From the NCBI GenBank assembly GCA_964437415.1, contig CAYTGN010000005.1, positions 124,001 through 188,000 of the forward strand: a stretch of DNA of 64,000 nucleotides, in the 5' to 3' direction. Below, one piece after another: positions 18,777 to 27,601 of this stretch (within the stretch, counting starts at the first letter, position 1; the number at the start of each line of letters is the position of its first letter). The notes below the pieces were generated by a model. It made no database searches and was not told the DNA's origin. It saw nothing but the letters and a program-made list of their open reading frames with translations. The position numbers were made by a program, and so were the translations under genes. The DNA is from CADEDV01 sp964437415. GTDB lineage: Bacteria; Bacteroidota; Bacteroidia; Chitinophagales; Chitinophagaceae.

Positions 18777-21236
18777 ATGTTTTCAGGCAAATGGTTATAT
18801 ATTTTAAGTATTGTATTTATTTTTTCTGATGCAGCGGCACAGCAGGCATCATCGCTAAAGCTTTGGTATGAACGACCGGCCAAAGAATGGGTGGAAGCAT
18901 TACCGGTGGGTAACGGTCGTCTCGGCGCTATGGTCTATGGTGATCCGCAAAAAGAAAAGATCCAGTTGAATGAAAGCACCATCTGGGCAGGCTCTCCCCA
19001 TCGCAACGACAACCCTGCCGCAAAAGATGCACTGACCGAAATAAGAAAACTGATCTTTGACGGGCAATATAAAGAAGCACATGACCTCGCCAACCAGAAA
19101 TTCATTACTAAGAATTCTCATGGCATGCCTTACCAGACAGCAGGCAACCTGAACCTGCAGTTTGAAGGACATGAAAACTATTCAGGCTATTACCGTGAAC
19201 TGGATATTGAAAACGCCGTAACTACTACACGATACAAAACTGCCGGCGCCAAAGTAGAGATGAGAGTGTTCAGCTCTTTTACCGATAATGTGATCATCAG
19301 CCACATCACTGCAGACAAACCCGGCTCTATCAGTTTTACAGCGGGCATTGACAGGCCATCGAAAGTGACCGTTACGGCCAATGGCAATGACGAACTCGTC
19401 ATGTCGGGTATTACCGGTGACTGGGAATCGGTGAAAGGAAAACTTCCTTTTGAAACACGGGTGAAGATCGTTGCCAATGGCGGCAGGGTTTCGGCAAAAG
19501 ACAGCACACTGCATGTTGCCCGTGCCGACAAGGTCACTATCTATATTTCCATTGCATCGGGTTTTAATAATTATATTGACATAAGCGGCGATCCTGCTCA
19601 GCGGACCAAAGACTGGTTGCAGGCAGCTCTGAAAAAAAATTATGCCCAAGCTTTAGCAGATCATACTACTTTCTATCAGCGCTATTTTAAAAGAGTGAGC
19701 ATTGAACTGGGAACAACAGATGCAGCCCGTTTACCAACTGATAAGCGTATTGAGCAATTTGCAACCGGTAACGACCCGCAATTGGTAGCATTGTATTTCC
19801 AGTTTGGCCGTTACCTGCTTATCTCTTCTTCACAACCGGGCGGTCAGCCTGCCAACCTGCAGGGCATCTGGAATCATTTGCTGTCACCGCCATGGGACAG
19901 TAAATACACAGTGAACATTAACACGGAAATGAATTACTGGCCATCGGAAATCACTAATCTCACAGAGATGCATGAGCCATTAATTCAAATGGTGCGGGAA
20001 GTAGCAGAGACAGGCAAACAAACAGCCAAAGATATGTATGGTGCCAAAGGCTGGGTGCTTCATCACAATACCGACATCTGGCGGATCACCGGCCCGATTG
20101 ATGGCGCCTTTTGGGGAATGTGGCCGATGGGTGGCGCCTGGCTTTGCCAGCATTTATGGGATAAATATGAATACAACGGCAACAAGGAATACCTGCAATC
20201 GGTGTACCCGGTGATGAAAAGCGCTGTTGAATTTTATCTGAGCTTCCTGGTGGAAGAACCACAAAACAAATGGCTCGTGGTGGCACCATCCATTTCGCCG
20301 GAGAATGCGCCGGCCATTCATCCCCGCTATGCCATCACAGCCGGGGCAACGATGGATAATCAATTGTTGTTTGATCTTTTTACCAAAACAATAAAAGTGG
20401 CTACCATTTTAAAAACAGATAAAAAATTTGCTTCCAAGGTAAAAGAAACCCTGAAACGACTGCCACCAATGCAGATCGGGAAATGGGGACAGTTGCAGGA
20501 GTGGATGCAGGATTGGGACAGCCCGGAGGATCAGCACCGGCATGTATCTCATCTCTATGGATTGTTCCCCTCAGCACAGGTGTCACCTTACCGGACACCA
20601 GCCTTGTTTACTGCGGCAAAAACATCACTGCTGGCAAGAGGTGATGAATCCACCGGCTGGTCAATGGGATGGAAAGTGAATTTATGGGCACGCCTGCTGG
20701 ACGGTGATCATGCTTTAAAACTCATCAAAGATCAGTTAACGCCATCCATTCAACCTGATGGAAGGCAAAGAGGCGGCACTTATCCCAATTTATTTGATGC
20801 TCACCCTCCTTTCCAGATTGATGGTAACTTCGGTTGCACATCGGGGATAGCTGAGATGCTTATGCAAAGTCACGATGGCGCCATTCACCTGCTCCCGTCT
20901 TTACCCTCCGCCTGGACAAACGGTCATATCAAAGGATTGAAAACAAGAGGCGGATTTGAAGTGGATATCTATTGGGAAAACGGATCGCTGACAAAAGTTG
21001 TTATAAAATCAATGCAGGGTGGAAATTGCCGGCTTCGGTCGCACCAGACCTTGCAGGCAAAGGGATTGAAACAGGCCCGTGGTGTTAATCCCAATCCCTT
21101 TTTCAGCATTGAAAAAACACCCGACCCGCTGGTAAACTATAAAGAACAATTACCGGTTCCGTCATTGAAGAAAACTTTTGAATACGATATACCGATGAAG
21201 AAAGGCGCTGTAATGGAGATCACGGTTGTCAAATAA
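18777..21236 (+). CDS. GH95 alpha-L-fucosidase (or alpha-L-galactosidase)
   Basis: This 819-residue secreted enzyme opens with the GH95 N-terminal beta domain (LKLWYERPAKEWVEALPVGN, LGAMVYGDPQKEKIQLNEST). The (alpha/alpha)6 catalytic domain keeps the expected residues: Asn380 and Asn382 in VNINTEMNYWPSE, Glu509 in SISPENAP and Asp682 in FQIDGNFG. These correspond to Asn421, Asn423, Glu566 and Asp766 of Bifidobacterium AfcA. It should hydrolyse alpha-1,2-linked L-fucose or L-galactose, for example from xyloglucan or rhamnogalacturonan II side chains. It has a full-length signal peptide (ending SDAAAQ). It is 40 bp ahead of the CE4-CE15 fusion in the same direction. Confidence 0.92.
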   Translation: MFSGKWLYILSIVFIFSDAAAQQASSLKLWYERPAKEWVEALPVGNGRLGAMVYGDPQKEKIQLNESTIWAGSPHRNDNPAAKDALTEIRKLIFDGQYKEAHDLANQKFITKNSHGMPYQTAGNLNLQFEGHENYSGYYRELDIENAVTTTRYKTAGAKVEMRVFSSFTDNVIISHITADKPGSISFTAGIDRPSKVTVTANGNDELVMSGITGDWESVKGKLPFETRVKIVANGGRVSAKDSTLHVARADKVTIYISIASGFNNYIDISGDPAQRTKDWLQAALKKNYAQALADHTTFYQRYFKRVSIELGTTDAARLPTDKRIEQFATGNDPQLVALYFQFGRYLLISSSQPGGQPANLQGIWNHLLSPPWDSKYTVNINTEMNYWPSEITNLTEMHEPLIQMVREVAETGKQTAKDMYGAKGWVLHHNTDIWRITGPIDGAFWGMWPMGGAWLCQHLWDKYEYNGNKEYLQSVYPVMKSAVEFYLSFLVEEPQNKWLVVAPSISPENAPAIHPRYAITAGATMDNQLLFDLFTKTIKVATILKTDKKFASKVKETLKRLPPMQIGKWGQLQEWMQDWDSPEDQHRHVSHLYGLFPSAQVSPYRTPALFTAAKTSLLARGDESTGWSMGWKVNLWARLLDGDHALKLIKDQLTPSIQPDGRQRGGTYPNLFDAHPPFQIDGNFGCTSGIAEMLMQSHDGAIHLLPSLPSAWTNGHIKGLKTRGGFEVDIYWENGSLTKVVIKSMQGGNCRLRSHQTLQAKGLKQARGVNPNPFFSIEKTPDPLVNYKEQLPVPSLKKTFEYDIPMKKGAVMEITVVK

Positions 21237-21275
21237 GAACCAACTGAACTTTTAAACTGAAAAAGAAAAAAGAAG

Positions 21276-23348
21276 ATGAAAAAAGTATTGCTGTTCCTGT
21301 TGCTGGTTTCACCGTTCGCAGGCTTCGCACAGTTCAATGTCGCCTGGCAGGGAAAAAAATGTGCCGTAGTGCTCACTTATGATGATGCGATCAATGAGCA
21401 TCTTGATAAGGCCACCCCTTTGCTGGACTCGTTAGGATTAAAGGCAACATTTTATGTCACCGCATTTTCCCAATCGGTGCAAAATAGAATGAATGAGTGG
21501 AAAAAACTGTCGGTGAACGGGCATGAACTGGGTAACCACACGTTGTTTCATCCCTGTCTCGGCGGTAAAGGAAGAGAATGGGTGCGGCCGGAATATGATA
21601 TGCATAACTATACCGTGCAACGGATGGTGGATGAAACAAGGATGACCAACCTGTTTTTGCAATCGCTGGATGGCAACAGCAAAAGAACATTTGCTTTTAC
21701 CTGCGGAGATATGAAGATCGGCGACTCATCATTTATAGGGGCTATGAAGAATGATTTTGTGGCAGCGAGGGCGGTGAGAAATGAAATGCATAAAATAAAT
21801 GAAGTGGACCTGTATAATGTGGATTGCTATATGGTCAATAATCACACGGCAGAGCAAATGATCGGGTGGACAAAAAAAGCGATGGAAACAAACTCACTGC
21901 TCGTCATTCTCTTTCATGGTGTGGGAGGAGGCAACCCGCTCAATGTGGATGTGGCTGCCCATCGTGAATTTTTACAATTCCTGAAACAAAATGAGAAAGA
22001 CATCATGATCGCACCGATGGTGAATGTAGCCGATCATATCAAAACATGGCAGGAAAGAGACCGGGCAGCCAAACTACAGCAACAGAAAACACAGGCTGAC
22101 TATGCAGATATGCTGGCAAAACTGAATATTCCATTGAGTGCAAAACGGGCAGGACCATCAGGCAATCCTTCGGCACCCAATGCAGCGAATGCCGATGAAT
22201 CAAAAGCAACACAATACACTTCGTTGCCTGATCCGTTGTTATTGAAAAACGGAAGAAAAGTAACCGATGCCAAAACCTGGTGGAATAAACGAAGACCGGA
22301 GATCGTAGAAGCATTTGATAAAGAAATTTATGGCCGTTTGCCGAAGAATATACCCAACGTTACCTGGGAGTTGATCAGCACCGTTGATACCGTGTTTGGC
22401 AATCAAAAAGCTGTTGCCAAAAACCTGCTCGGCCATGTTGACAATTCATCTTACCCGCAGATAAAAGTGGATATACAATTATCGGTGATCACACCAAAGG
22501 GAATCGGGAAACCGGTGCCGCTGGTGATGGAGTTTGGTTTCATTTTTTCGGGTGGCTTCCGTCCGCCTGCGCCGCCACCGGGAACAGTTGCCCCAAAAAG
22601 CTGGCAGGAACAGTTGCTGGAACAGGGCTGGGGTTTTGCCATTATCGTGCCCACCAGTTTCCAGGCTGATAACGGCGCCGGGTTAACAGAAGGTATAATC
22701 GGACTCTGTAATAAAGGACAATACCGCAAGCCAGATGATTGGGGAACCCTCCGTGCATGGGGATGGGGCGCCAGCCGTGCCATTGATTATTTTGAAACGG
22801 ACAAAGATATTGATGCCAAACGCATCGGCATCGAAGGATTATCCCGCTATGGAAAAGCAGCGGTGGTGGCAATGGCTTATGAGCCCCGCATTGCCATCGG
22901 GTTTATTGGTTCGTCAGGGGCAGGTGGTGTAAAAATCCTGCGTCGCATTTATGGTGAGCAGGTTGAAAATCTGGCTTCATCCGGCGAATATCATTGGTTT
23001 GCCGGTAACTTTATTAAATATGGAGCAGACCCGTTAACACAAAATGATCTGCCGGTGGATGCACACCAGTTGGTAGCGTTATGTGCCCCGCGGCCGGTGT
23101 TCATCAGTTCGGGTTCTCCCAATGTGGAAGGGAAATGGGTGGATGCAAAGGGAATGTTTTTAGGCGGCGCACATGCAACAGAGGTTTATGAATTGCTTGG
23201 CAAAAAAGGATATGGCACCATGGAATATCCGCCGGAACAAACAGCGTTGATTGACGGTGATATTGCCTTTCGCCAGCATGAAGGCGGACATACCACCGGG
23301 CCCAACTGGCAAACATTCATTAAATGGGCCAGCCGGTATTGGAAATAA
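21276..23348 (+). CDS. CE4 polysaccharide deacetylase fused to CE15 glucuronoyl esterase
   Basis: This 690-residue secreted protein joins two esterase families. Residues about 20-240 are a NodB/CE4 deacetylase with Asp36-Asp37 in LTYDDA and metal His88 and His92 in GNHTLFHP. A Gln/Ala-rich linker (about 265-315) leads to a CE15 domain (about 320-690). That has nucleophile Ser523 in EGLSRYGKAA, an acidic residue Glu618 in NVEGKWVDAKG and His672 in HEGGHTTG. CE15 enzymes cut the ester between 4-O-methyl-glucuronic acid of xylan and lignin alcohols; CE4 enzymes remove acetyl groups from xylan or chitin. Both active sites look intact, so one protein could clear two ester types from glucuronoxylan. 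Confidence 0.88.
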   Translation: MKKVLLFLLLVSPFAGFAQFNVAWQGKKCAVVLTYDDAINEHLDKATPLLDSLGLKATFYVTAFSQSVQNRMNEWKKLSVNGHELGNHTLFHPCLGGKGREWVRPEYDMHNYTVQRMVDETRMTNLFLQSLDGNSKRTFAFTCGDMKIGDSSFIGAMKNDFVAARAVRNEMHKINEVDLYNVDCYMVNNHTAEQMIGWTKKAMETNSLLVILFHGVGGGNPLNVDVAAHREFLQFLKQNEKDIMIAPMVNVADHIKTWQERDRAAKLQQQKTQADYADMLAKLNIPLSAKRAGPSGNPSAPNAANADESKATQYTSLPDPLLLKNGRKVTDAKTWWNKRRPEIVEAFDKEIYGRLPKNIPNVTWELISTVDTVFGNQKAVAKNLLGHVDNSSYPQIKVDIQLSVITPKGIGKPVPLVMEFGFIFSGGFRPPAPPPGTVAPKSWQEQLLEQGWGFAIIVPTSFQADNGAGLTEGIIGLCNKGQYRKPDDWGTLRAWGWGASRAIDYFETDKDIDAKRIGIEGLSRYGKAAVVAMAYEPRIAIGFIGSSGAGGVKILRRIYGEQVENLASSGEYHWFAGNFIKYGADPLTQNDLPVDAHQLVALCAPRPVFISSGSPNVEGKWVDAKGMFLGGAHATEVYELLGKKGYGTMEYPPEQTALIDGDIAFRQHEGGHTTGPNWQTFIKWASRYWK

Positions 23349-23372
23349 AAACAACAGTGATATATAAATAAG

Positions 23373-24992
23373 ATGAGATACTGGTATTTAATAGCAGGAA
23401 TAATTTTCACAGTGCTGCAATCAACTGCGCAAACGGCTGTCAATATTCCAGCATTAGTAAAAACCGGGAAGCATGTTCAGCTACTGGTAGATAATAAACC
23501 TTTTTTTATCCTCGGAGGAGAGCTTGGAAATTCCAGTTCCTCAAGCAATGATTATATGCGGCCCATCTGGTCAAAACTGAAAAAGATGAACCTAAACACC
23601 GTGATCGCCCCGGTGTATTGGGAACTGATGGAACCAGCTGAAGGAAAATTTGATTTTTCCTTATTAGACAGCCTGATCAGGAATGCAAGGTTGCATAAAA
23701 TGAAATTAGTTATACTTTGGTTTGGCGCCTGGAAGAACAGCATGTCCTGCTATGCTCCGGCATGGGTGAAAACAAATACATCCCGTTTCCCGAGAGCCCT
23801 TGATAAAAATGGTTCCCCGCAGGAAATAATGACGCCTTTCAATAAAAATAATCTTGAAGCGGATAAAAAAGCATTTGCCCGGCTGATGCAATATATCAAA
23901 CAGGTGGACGGCCTCCGGCACACCATTATTGCCATCCAGGTAGAAAATGAGATTGGAATGCTTCCCGATGCCCGCAGTTACGATGAAGCAGCTAACAGGG
24001 CATTTAATGAATCCGTACCAAAAGAATTGATCAGCTACCTGGAAAAAAATAAAACGCATCTTCTCCCGGAAGTGAAATCTATCTGGGAAAAGAATGGCTA
24101 CAAAACATCAGGAACATGGGAAGATGTCTTTGGCAAAGGGCTTTCCACAGATGAGATTTTCATGGCTTGGTATTATGCAGTTTTTGCAAATGAATTAACG
24201 GTTGCTGGTAAAGCTGCATACAAGCTCCCCATGTTTGTAAACGCTGCACTCAACCGGCCGGGAAGAAAACCCGGTGAATATCCCAGCGCCGGCCCATTGC
24301 CGCATATTATGGATATTTGGAAAGCCGGCGCCCCGGCCATAGATATATTAACTCCTGATTTTTACAACCCTGATTTCAAACATTGGTGCGACCTGTATAC
24401 AAGGGCAGGCGATCCGTTGCTCATACCAGAACATCGTTTTGAAAAAGGAATTGATGCAAAGGCCTATTTTGCTTTTGGCAATTATAATTGTCTTGGTTTT
24501 TCTCCCTTCTCCATTGAGTCAACAAATGAACCCGAAAAAGAACCCATCGGAAAAACATACAATATATTACAGCAGCTGACTCCGCTTATCAGCAGGAACC
24601 AGTCTTCCGGAAACGTGAAAGGCTTTCTGATAGAAAAAGATTCGGTACAGAAGGATATTCCTGTCGGAGACTATGTGGTAACTGTTCATCACGAATATAA
24701 AATGGGCTGGTCACCCGGTTCCAAAGAAAATGAATGGCCGCTTGCAGGCGGATTAATCATTGCAGTGGCTCCGGATGAGTTTTATGTAGCCGGCACCGGC
24801 ATCGTTATGATATTTGACGCAAAGGCAACAAACAAAAAAGCCGGTTTTATCAGCATTGATGAAGGAAAATTTCAAAATGGCAAATGGGTTCCCGGTCGCA
24901 GAATGAACGGGGATCAAAACCACCAGGGAAGGCATGTGCGAATAGCTGCTAATGATCACAGCATCCAGCATGTAAAACTATATACTTACTAA
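23373..24992 (+). CDS. GH35-like beta-galactosidase (DUF5597 type)
   Basis: This 539-residue secreted protein (signal ending QSTAQ) opens with VDNKPFFILGGELGNSS, the GH35 substrate-entry strand, and continues as a TIM barrel: NLNTVIAPVYWELMEPAEGK, then KLVILWFGAWKN. The acid/base is Glu193 in QVENEIG and the nucleophile is probably Glu353 in IPEHRFEK. The C-terminal beta domain matches the extension found in Bacteroidota GH35 proteins annotated as DUF5597. It should release terminal beta-galactose (or beta-glucosamine-type residues) from side chains. It follows the CE4-CE15 gene by 24 bp and precedes the GFOR-like gene by 41 bp. Confidence 0.87.
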   Translation: MRYWYLIAGIIFTVLQSTAQTAVNIPALVKTGKHVQLLVDNKPFFILGGELGNSSSSSNDYMRPIWSKLKKMNLNTVIAPVYWELMEPAEGKFDFSLLDSLIRNARLHKMKLVILWFGAWKNSMSCYAPAWVKTNTSRFPRALDKNGSPQEIMTPFNKNNLEADKKAFARLMQYIKQVDGLRHTIIAIQVENEIGMLPDARSYDEAANRAFNESVPKELISYLEKNKTHLLPEVKSIWEKNGYKTSGTWEDVFGKGLSTDEIFMAWYYAVFANELTVAGKAAYKLPMFVNAALNRPGRKPGEYPSAGPLPHIMDIWKAGAPAIDILTPDFYNPDFKHWCDLYTRAGDPLLIPEHRFEKGIDAKAYFAFGNYNCLGFSPFSIESTNEPEKEPIGKTYNILQQLTPLISRNQSSGNVKGFLIEKDSVQKDIPVGDYVVTVHHEYKMGWSPGSKENEWPLAGGLIIAVAPDEFYVAGTGIVMIFDAKATNKKAGFISIDEGKFQNGKWVPGRRMNGDQNHQGRHVRIAANDHSIQHVKLYTY

Positions 24993-25033
24993 AACAGGAT
25001 GACAATTGATTCATTCACCATAAAACAACTAAC

Positions 25034-26167
25034 ATGAATAACCTCGGTAAATCCAGGAGAAAATTCCTGTACGATCTGGGTATGGCCGGAATGAGCATAC
25101 CATTACTTTCAGCATACATGGATTGCAATAGTGAAACTTCAAAAAAAAGCGGTATGGAAAAATCGAAAGACGGAAAACTCGGTATTGCTTTAGTGGGACT
25201 CGGTGGCTATGCAGGCGGGCAACTGGCTCCTGCCCTGCTGAAAACCGAACATTGCTACCTGGCGGGTATTGTTACCGGCACTCCTTCTAAAATCCCGGTG
25301 TGGAAGGAAAAATATAATATCCCTGATAAGAATATTTACAGTTACGATAACTATGATGACATAAAGAATAACCCGGATATTGACATTATCTATGTGGTGC
25401 TGCCTAATAACATGCATGCCGAATATACCATCCGTGCTTTTGAAGCCGGCAAACATGTGATCTGTGAAAAGCCGATGGCAATACAGGTGGAAGAATGTGA
25501 CCGGATGATAGCTGCGGGGAAAAAAGCGGGCAAACTATTATCCATTGGCTATCGTTTGCATTTTGAACCCTATAACCTGGAAATGGTTCGATGCGGCACC
25601 AAAAAAGTGTATGGTGAAATAAAAAAATTGTCCGGCGGTTTTGGATTCCGGGCAGGACCGAACCAATGGCGGCTCACACAAAAGTATGCGGGTGGTGGTC
25701 CGCTGATGGATGTCGGCATTTATGTCATACAGGCCATGTGCTATACCTCTGGTATGGAACCGATCGCTGTTACGGCAAAGGAAGGTGTAAAAACAGACTT
25801 CGAACGGTTTAAAGAAGTGGAACAGTCGCTGACCTGGCAGATGGAATTTCCTAATGGGCTGGTGGGAGAATGCAGCACCAGCTACAATGACAATATGAAC
25901 TTTGTGCGGGCCGAAGCGGAGAAAGGAGTTTTTGAATTAACCTCTGCATATAACTATGGTGGTCAGCGTGGCTCCACTCCCGATGGCGCTATGAATTTTC
26001 CGCATATCAACCAGCAGGCAAAACAAATGGATGCATTTGCATTGGCAGTGAAAAATAAGCAACCTTCTATTGTGCCCGGCGAAATGGGAAGAAGAGATGT
26101 GAAATATTTACAGGCAATTTATGAATCCATGCGGACAGGAAAGAGGATAACAATACCGGCTGGTTAA
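25034..26167 (+). CDS. Tat-exported GFOR-like Gfo/Idh/MocA oxidoreductase
   Basis: This 377-residue protein begins with a twin-arginine signal (SRRKFLYDLGMAGMSIPLLS). The mature part follows the glucose-fructose oxidoreductase pattern: Rossmann entry IALVGLGGYAGGQLAPALL, then YVVLPNNMHAEYTIRAF, catalytic HVICEKPMA with the key Lys, and WRLTQKYAGGGPLMDVGIY. Zymomonas GFOR is also Tat-exported and carries a tightly bound NADP, converting an aldose to its lactone while reducing a ketose. A similar periplasmic role would feed the lactonases in this window (inference). GH109 glycosidases share the fold and Tat signal, but the intact EKP motif favours a dehydrogenase. It is the last gene of the + strand run and is closed by a strong terminator. 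Confidence 0.85.
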   Translation: MNNLGKSRRKFLYDLGMAGMSIPLLSAYMDCNSETSKKSGMEKSKDGKLGIALVGLGGYAGGQLAPALLKTEHCYLAGIVTGTPSKIPVWKEKYNIPDKNIYSYDNYDDIKNNPDIDIIYVVLPNNMHAEYTIRAFEAGKHVICEKPMAIQVEECDRMIAAGKKAGKLLSIGYRLHFEPYNLEMVRCGTKKVYGEIKKLSGGFGFRAGPNQWRLTQKYAGGGPLMDVGIYVIQAMCYTSGMEPIAVTAKEGVKTDFERFKEVEQSLTWQMEFPNGLVGECSTSYNDNMNFVRAEAEKGVFELTSAYNYGGQRGSTPDGAMNFPHINQQAKQMDAFALAVKNKQPSIVPGEMGRRDVKYLQAIYESMRTGKRITIPAG

Positions 26168-26201
26168 TAGTAACCCATTCTGTAACATCTTGCTTAAACA
26201 A

Positions 26202-26234
26202 AAAGGCGGTAAGGATTGTTTCCTTACCGCCTTT
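26202..26234. terminator. Bidirectional intrinsic terminator
   Basis: A 14-bp perfect stem, 26202-26215 (AAAGGCGGTAAGGA) with 26221-26234 (TCCTTACCGCCTTT) and a 5-base loop, sits between the convergent GFOR-like and enolase-superfamily genes. The A-run before it and the T-rich tail after it give a U-tract on both strands, so it can end transcription from both directions. Confidence 0.88.
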
Positions 26235-26253
26235 CATTTATCGTTCAGCTTTT

Positions 26254-27531
26254 TTATTCAAAGAAAGGAACATTCGGAGCAGCATATTTTTTCATCGCTT
26301 CCATATTGAGATCAACACCGATACCCGGCTTCTCGGATACTTTAATGAAGCTGTCTTTCACCCAATTCTCTTCATCAAATGTTACGATCTCTCTATACAT
26401 AGCATTGGTATGAAAATAAGATTGCCATTCCATTAAATGGAAATTAGGTACCGAAACACAAACATGGGCACATGCCATAGCGCCGAGAAACGATGCCACC
26501 ATATGTGGTGAAAAAGGTTTGTAGAATAAATTGGCAAGATTAGCTATTCGCTGTCCCTCGCCTAATCCGCCACATTTTTGCAGATCTGGCATTACAATGT
26601 CCACTCCGTTATCCATCAATTGCTTGAAACCATAACCAAGATATACGTTTTCTCCTGCTGCAATGGGTGTATTGGTTTCCGCACCAATTTCTTTAAACGC
26701 AGCATAGTTCTCTGCCGGAACAGGCTCTTCCAACCATGTCAGGTTCAAAGGTTCTACTTTCCTGGCAATAGCCTGTGCAGTTACAAAATCATAGCGTCCG
26801 TGCATATCAACACAAAGATCAACTTTCGGCCCCACTGCTTCCCGTACGGCAGCAAGTTGATTGTACATCCTTGATATTTCTCCAGGGCTTGCCGTCCAGT
26901 TATACCGGTCATATTTATCCGGGTCGGAAACATAATCAAGGTCAAATTTCAAGGCATTAAATCCCCAGTTTTTAATAGCTTCTTTTGCAGCATCTGCAAA
27001 ATCTTTTGGTGACGGGAACCGAACACGATAAAGAGCCGTATCACAATATACTCTTACTTTATCACGGAATTTGCCACCCAACAATTGGTAAACAGGAAGA
27101 CCCAATGCCTTACCGGTAAGATCCCACAAGGCGGTTTCGATAGCAGACAAAACGGCAACATACATTCCCGATTGTCCGCCTCCGAAATGTGCACTTCGGC
27201 GGTAATCTTCGAAAATTTTATGCATGTTCAACGGGCTCTGGCCCCTTAATCTTCTTCCGAGGTTTTGCACCAGGTGATAAGTTCCGTTAATAGCATCTAC
27301 TCCTTCTCCCAGACCATAGATATCCTGGTCGGAAAGAATTTTTACAAACAATTTACCGCCAACGTATCCACACTTAACATCGGTGATCTTTATGGTGGAT
27401 GGAGCTGAAAACTTTGGCGTTCTTTCCACTGCATCTTCTAAACCCCTCCCAAAAGTTGCCATCGGGGCAAGTGGCATCAAAGCAGCAGCAGTAGCGGCTT
27501 TTGTTAAAAATGATCTTCTTGAGTTTGTCAT
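26254..27531 (-). CDS. Tat-exported enolase-superfamily acid-sugar dehydratase
   Basis: This 425-residue protein starts with a Tat signal (SRRSFLTKAATAAALMPLAP). It belongs to the mandelate racemase/muconate lactonising subgroup. The barrel has Lys195 (ALKFDLDY) and metal ligands Asp242 (VDMHGRYD), Glu268 (WLEEP) and Glu294 (AAGENVY). His244, two residues after the first ligand, and His343 (FSPHMV) complete the set. The Asp-x-His arrangement and late His are typical of D-galactonate/mannonate-type dehydratases, which convert an aldonate to a 2-keto-3-deoxy aldonate. Such enzymes are normally cytoplasmic; the Tat signal implies folding in the cytoplasm and activity in the periplasm. It is the last gene of the minus-strand group. 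Confidence 0.85.
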   Translation of the reverse strand: MTNSRRSFLTKAATAAALMPLAPMATFGRGLEDAVERTPKFSAPSTIKITDVKCGYVGGKLFVKILSDQDIYGLGEGVDAINGTYHLVQNLGRRLRGQSPLNMHKIFEDYRRSAHFGGGQSGMYVAVLSAIETALWDLTGKALGLPVYQLLGGKFRDKVRVYCDTALYRVRFPSPKDFADAAKEAIKNWGFNALKFDLDYVSDPDKYDRYNWTASPGEISRMYNQLAAVREAVGPKVDLCVDMHGRYDFVTAQAIARKVEPLNLTWLEEPVPAENYAAFKEIGAETNTPIAAGENVYLGYGFKQLMDNGVDIVMPDLQKCGGLGEGQRIANLANLFYKPFSPHMVASFLGAMACAHVCVSVPNFHLMEWQSYFHTNAMYREIVTFDEENWVKDSFIKVSEKPGIGVDLNMEAMKKYAAPNVPFFE

Positions 27532-27601
27532 TATGCTAGTTTTTAAAAATGTGAGATAATTATTTATTTAAACAGTTATTAAGTCTTCAAATTTTTCAGC
27601 A

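Noticed and set aside
25034..26167. GH109 glycosidase instead of oxidoreductase
   Set aside because: The intact EKP motif and GFOR-like blocks favour a dehydrogenase, although the folds are related.
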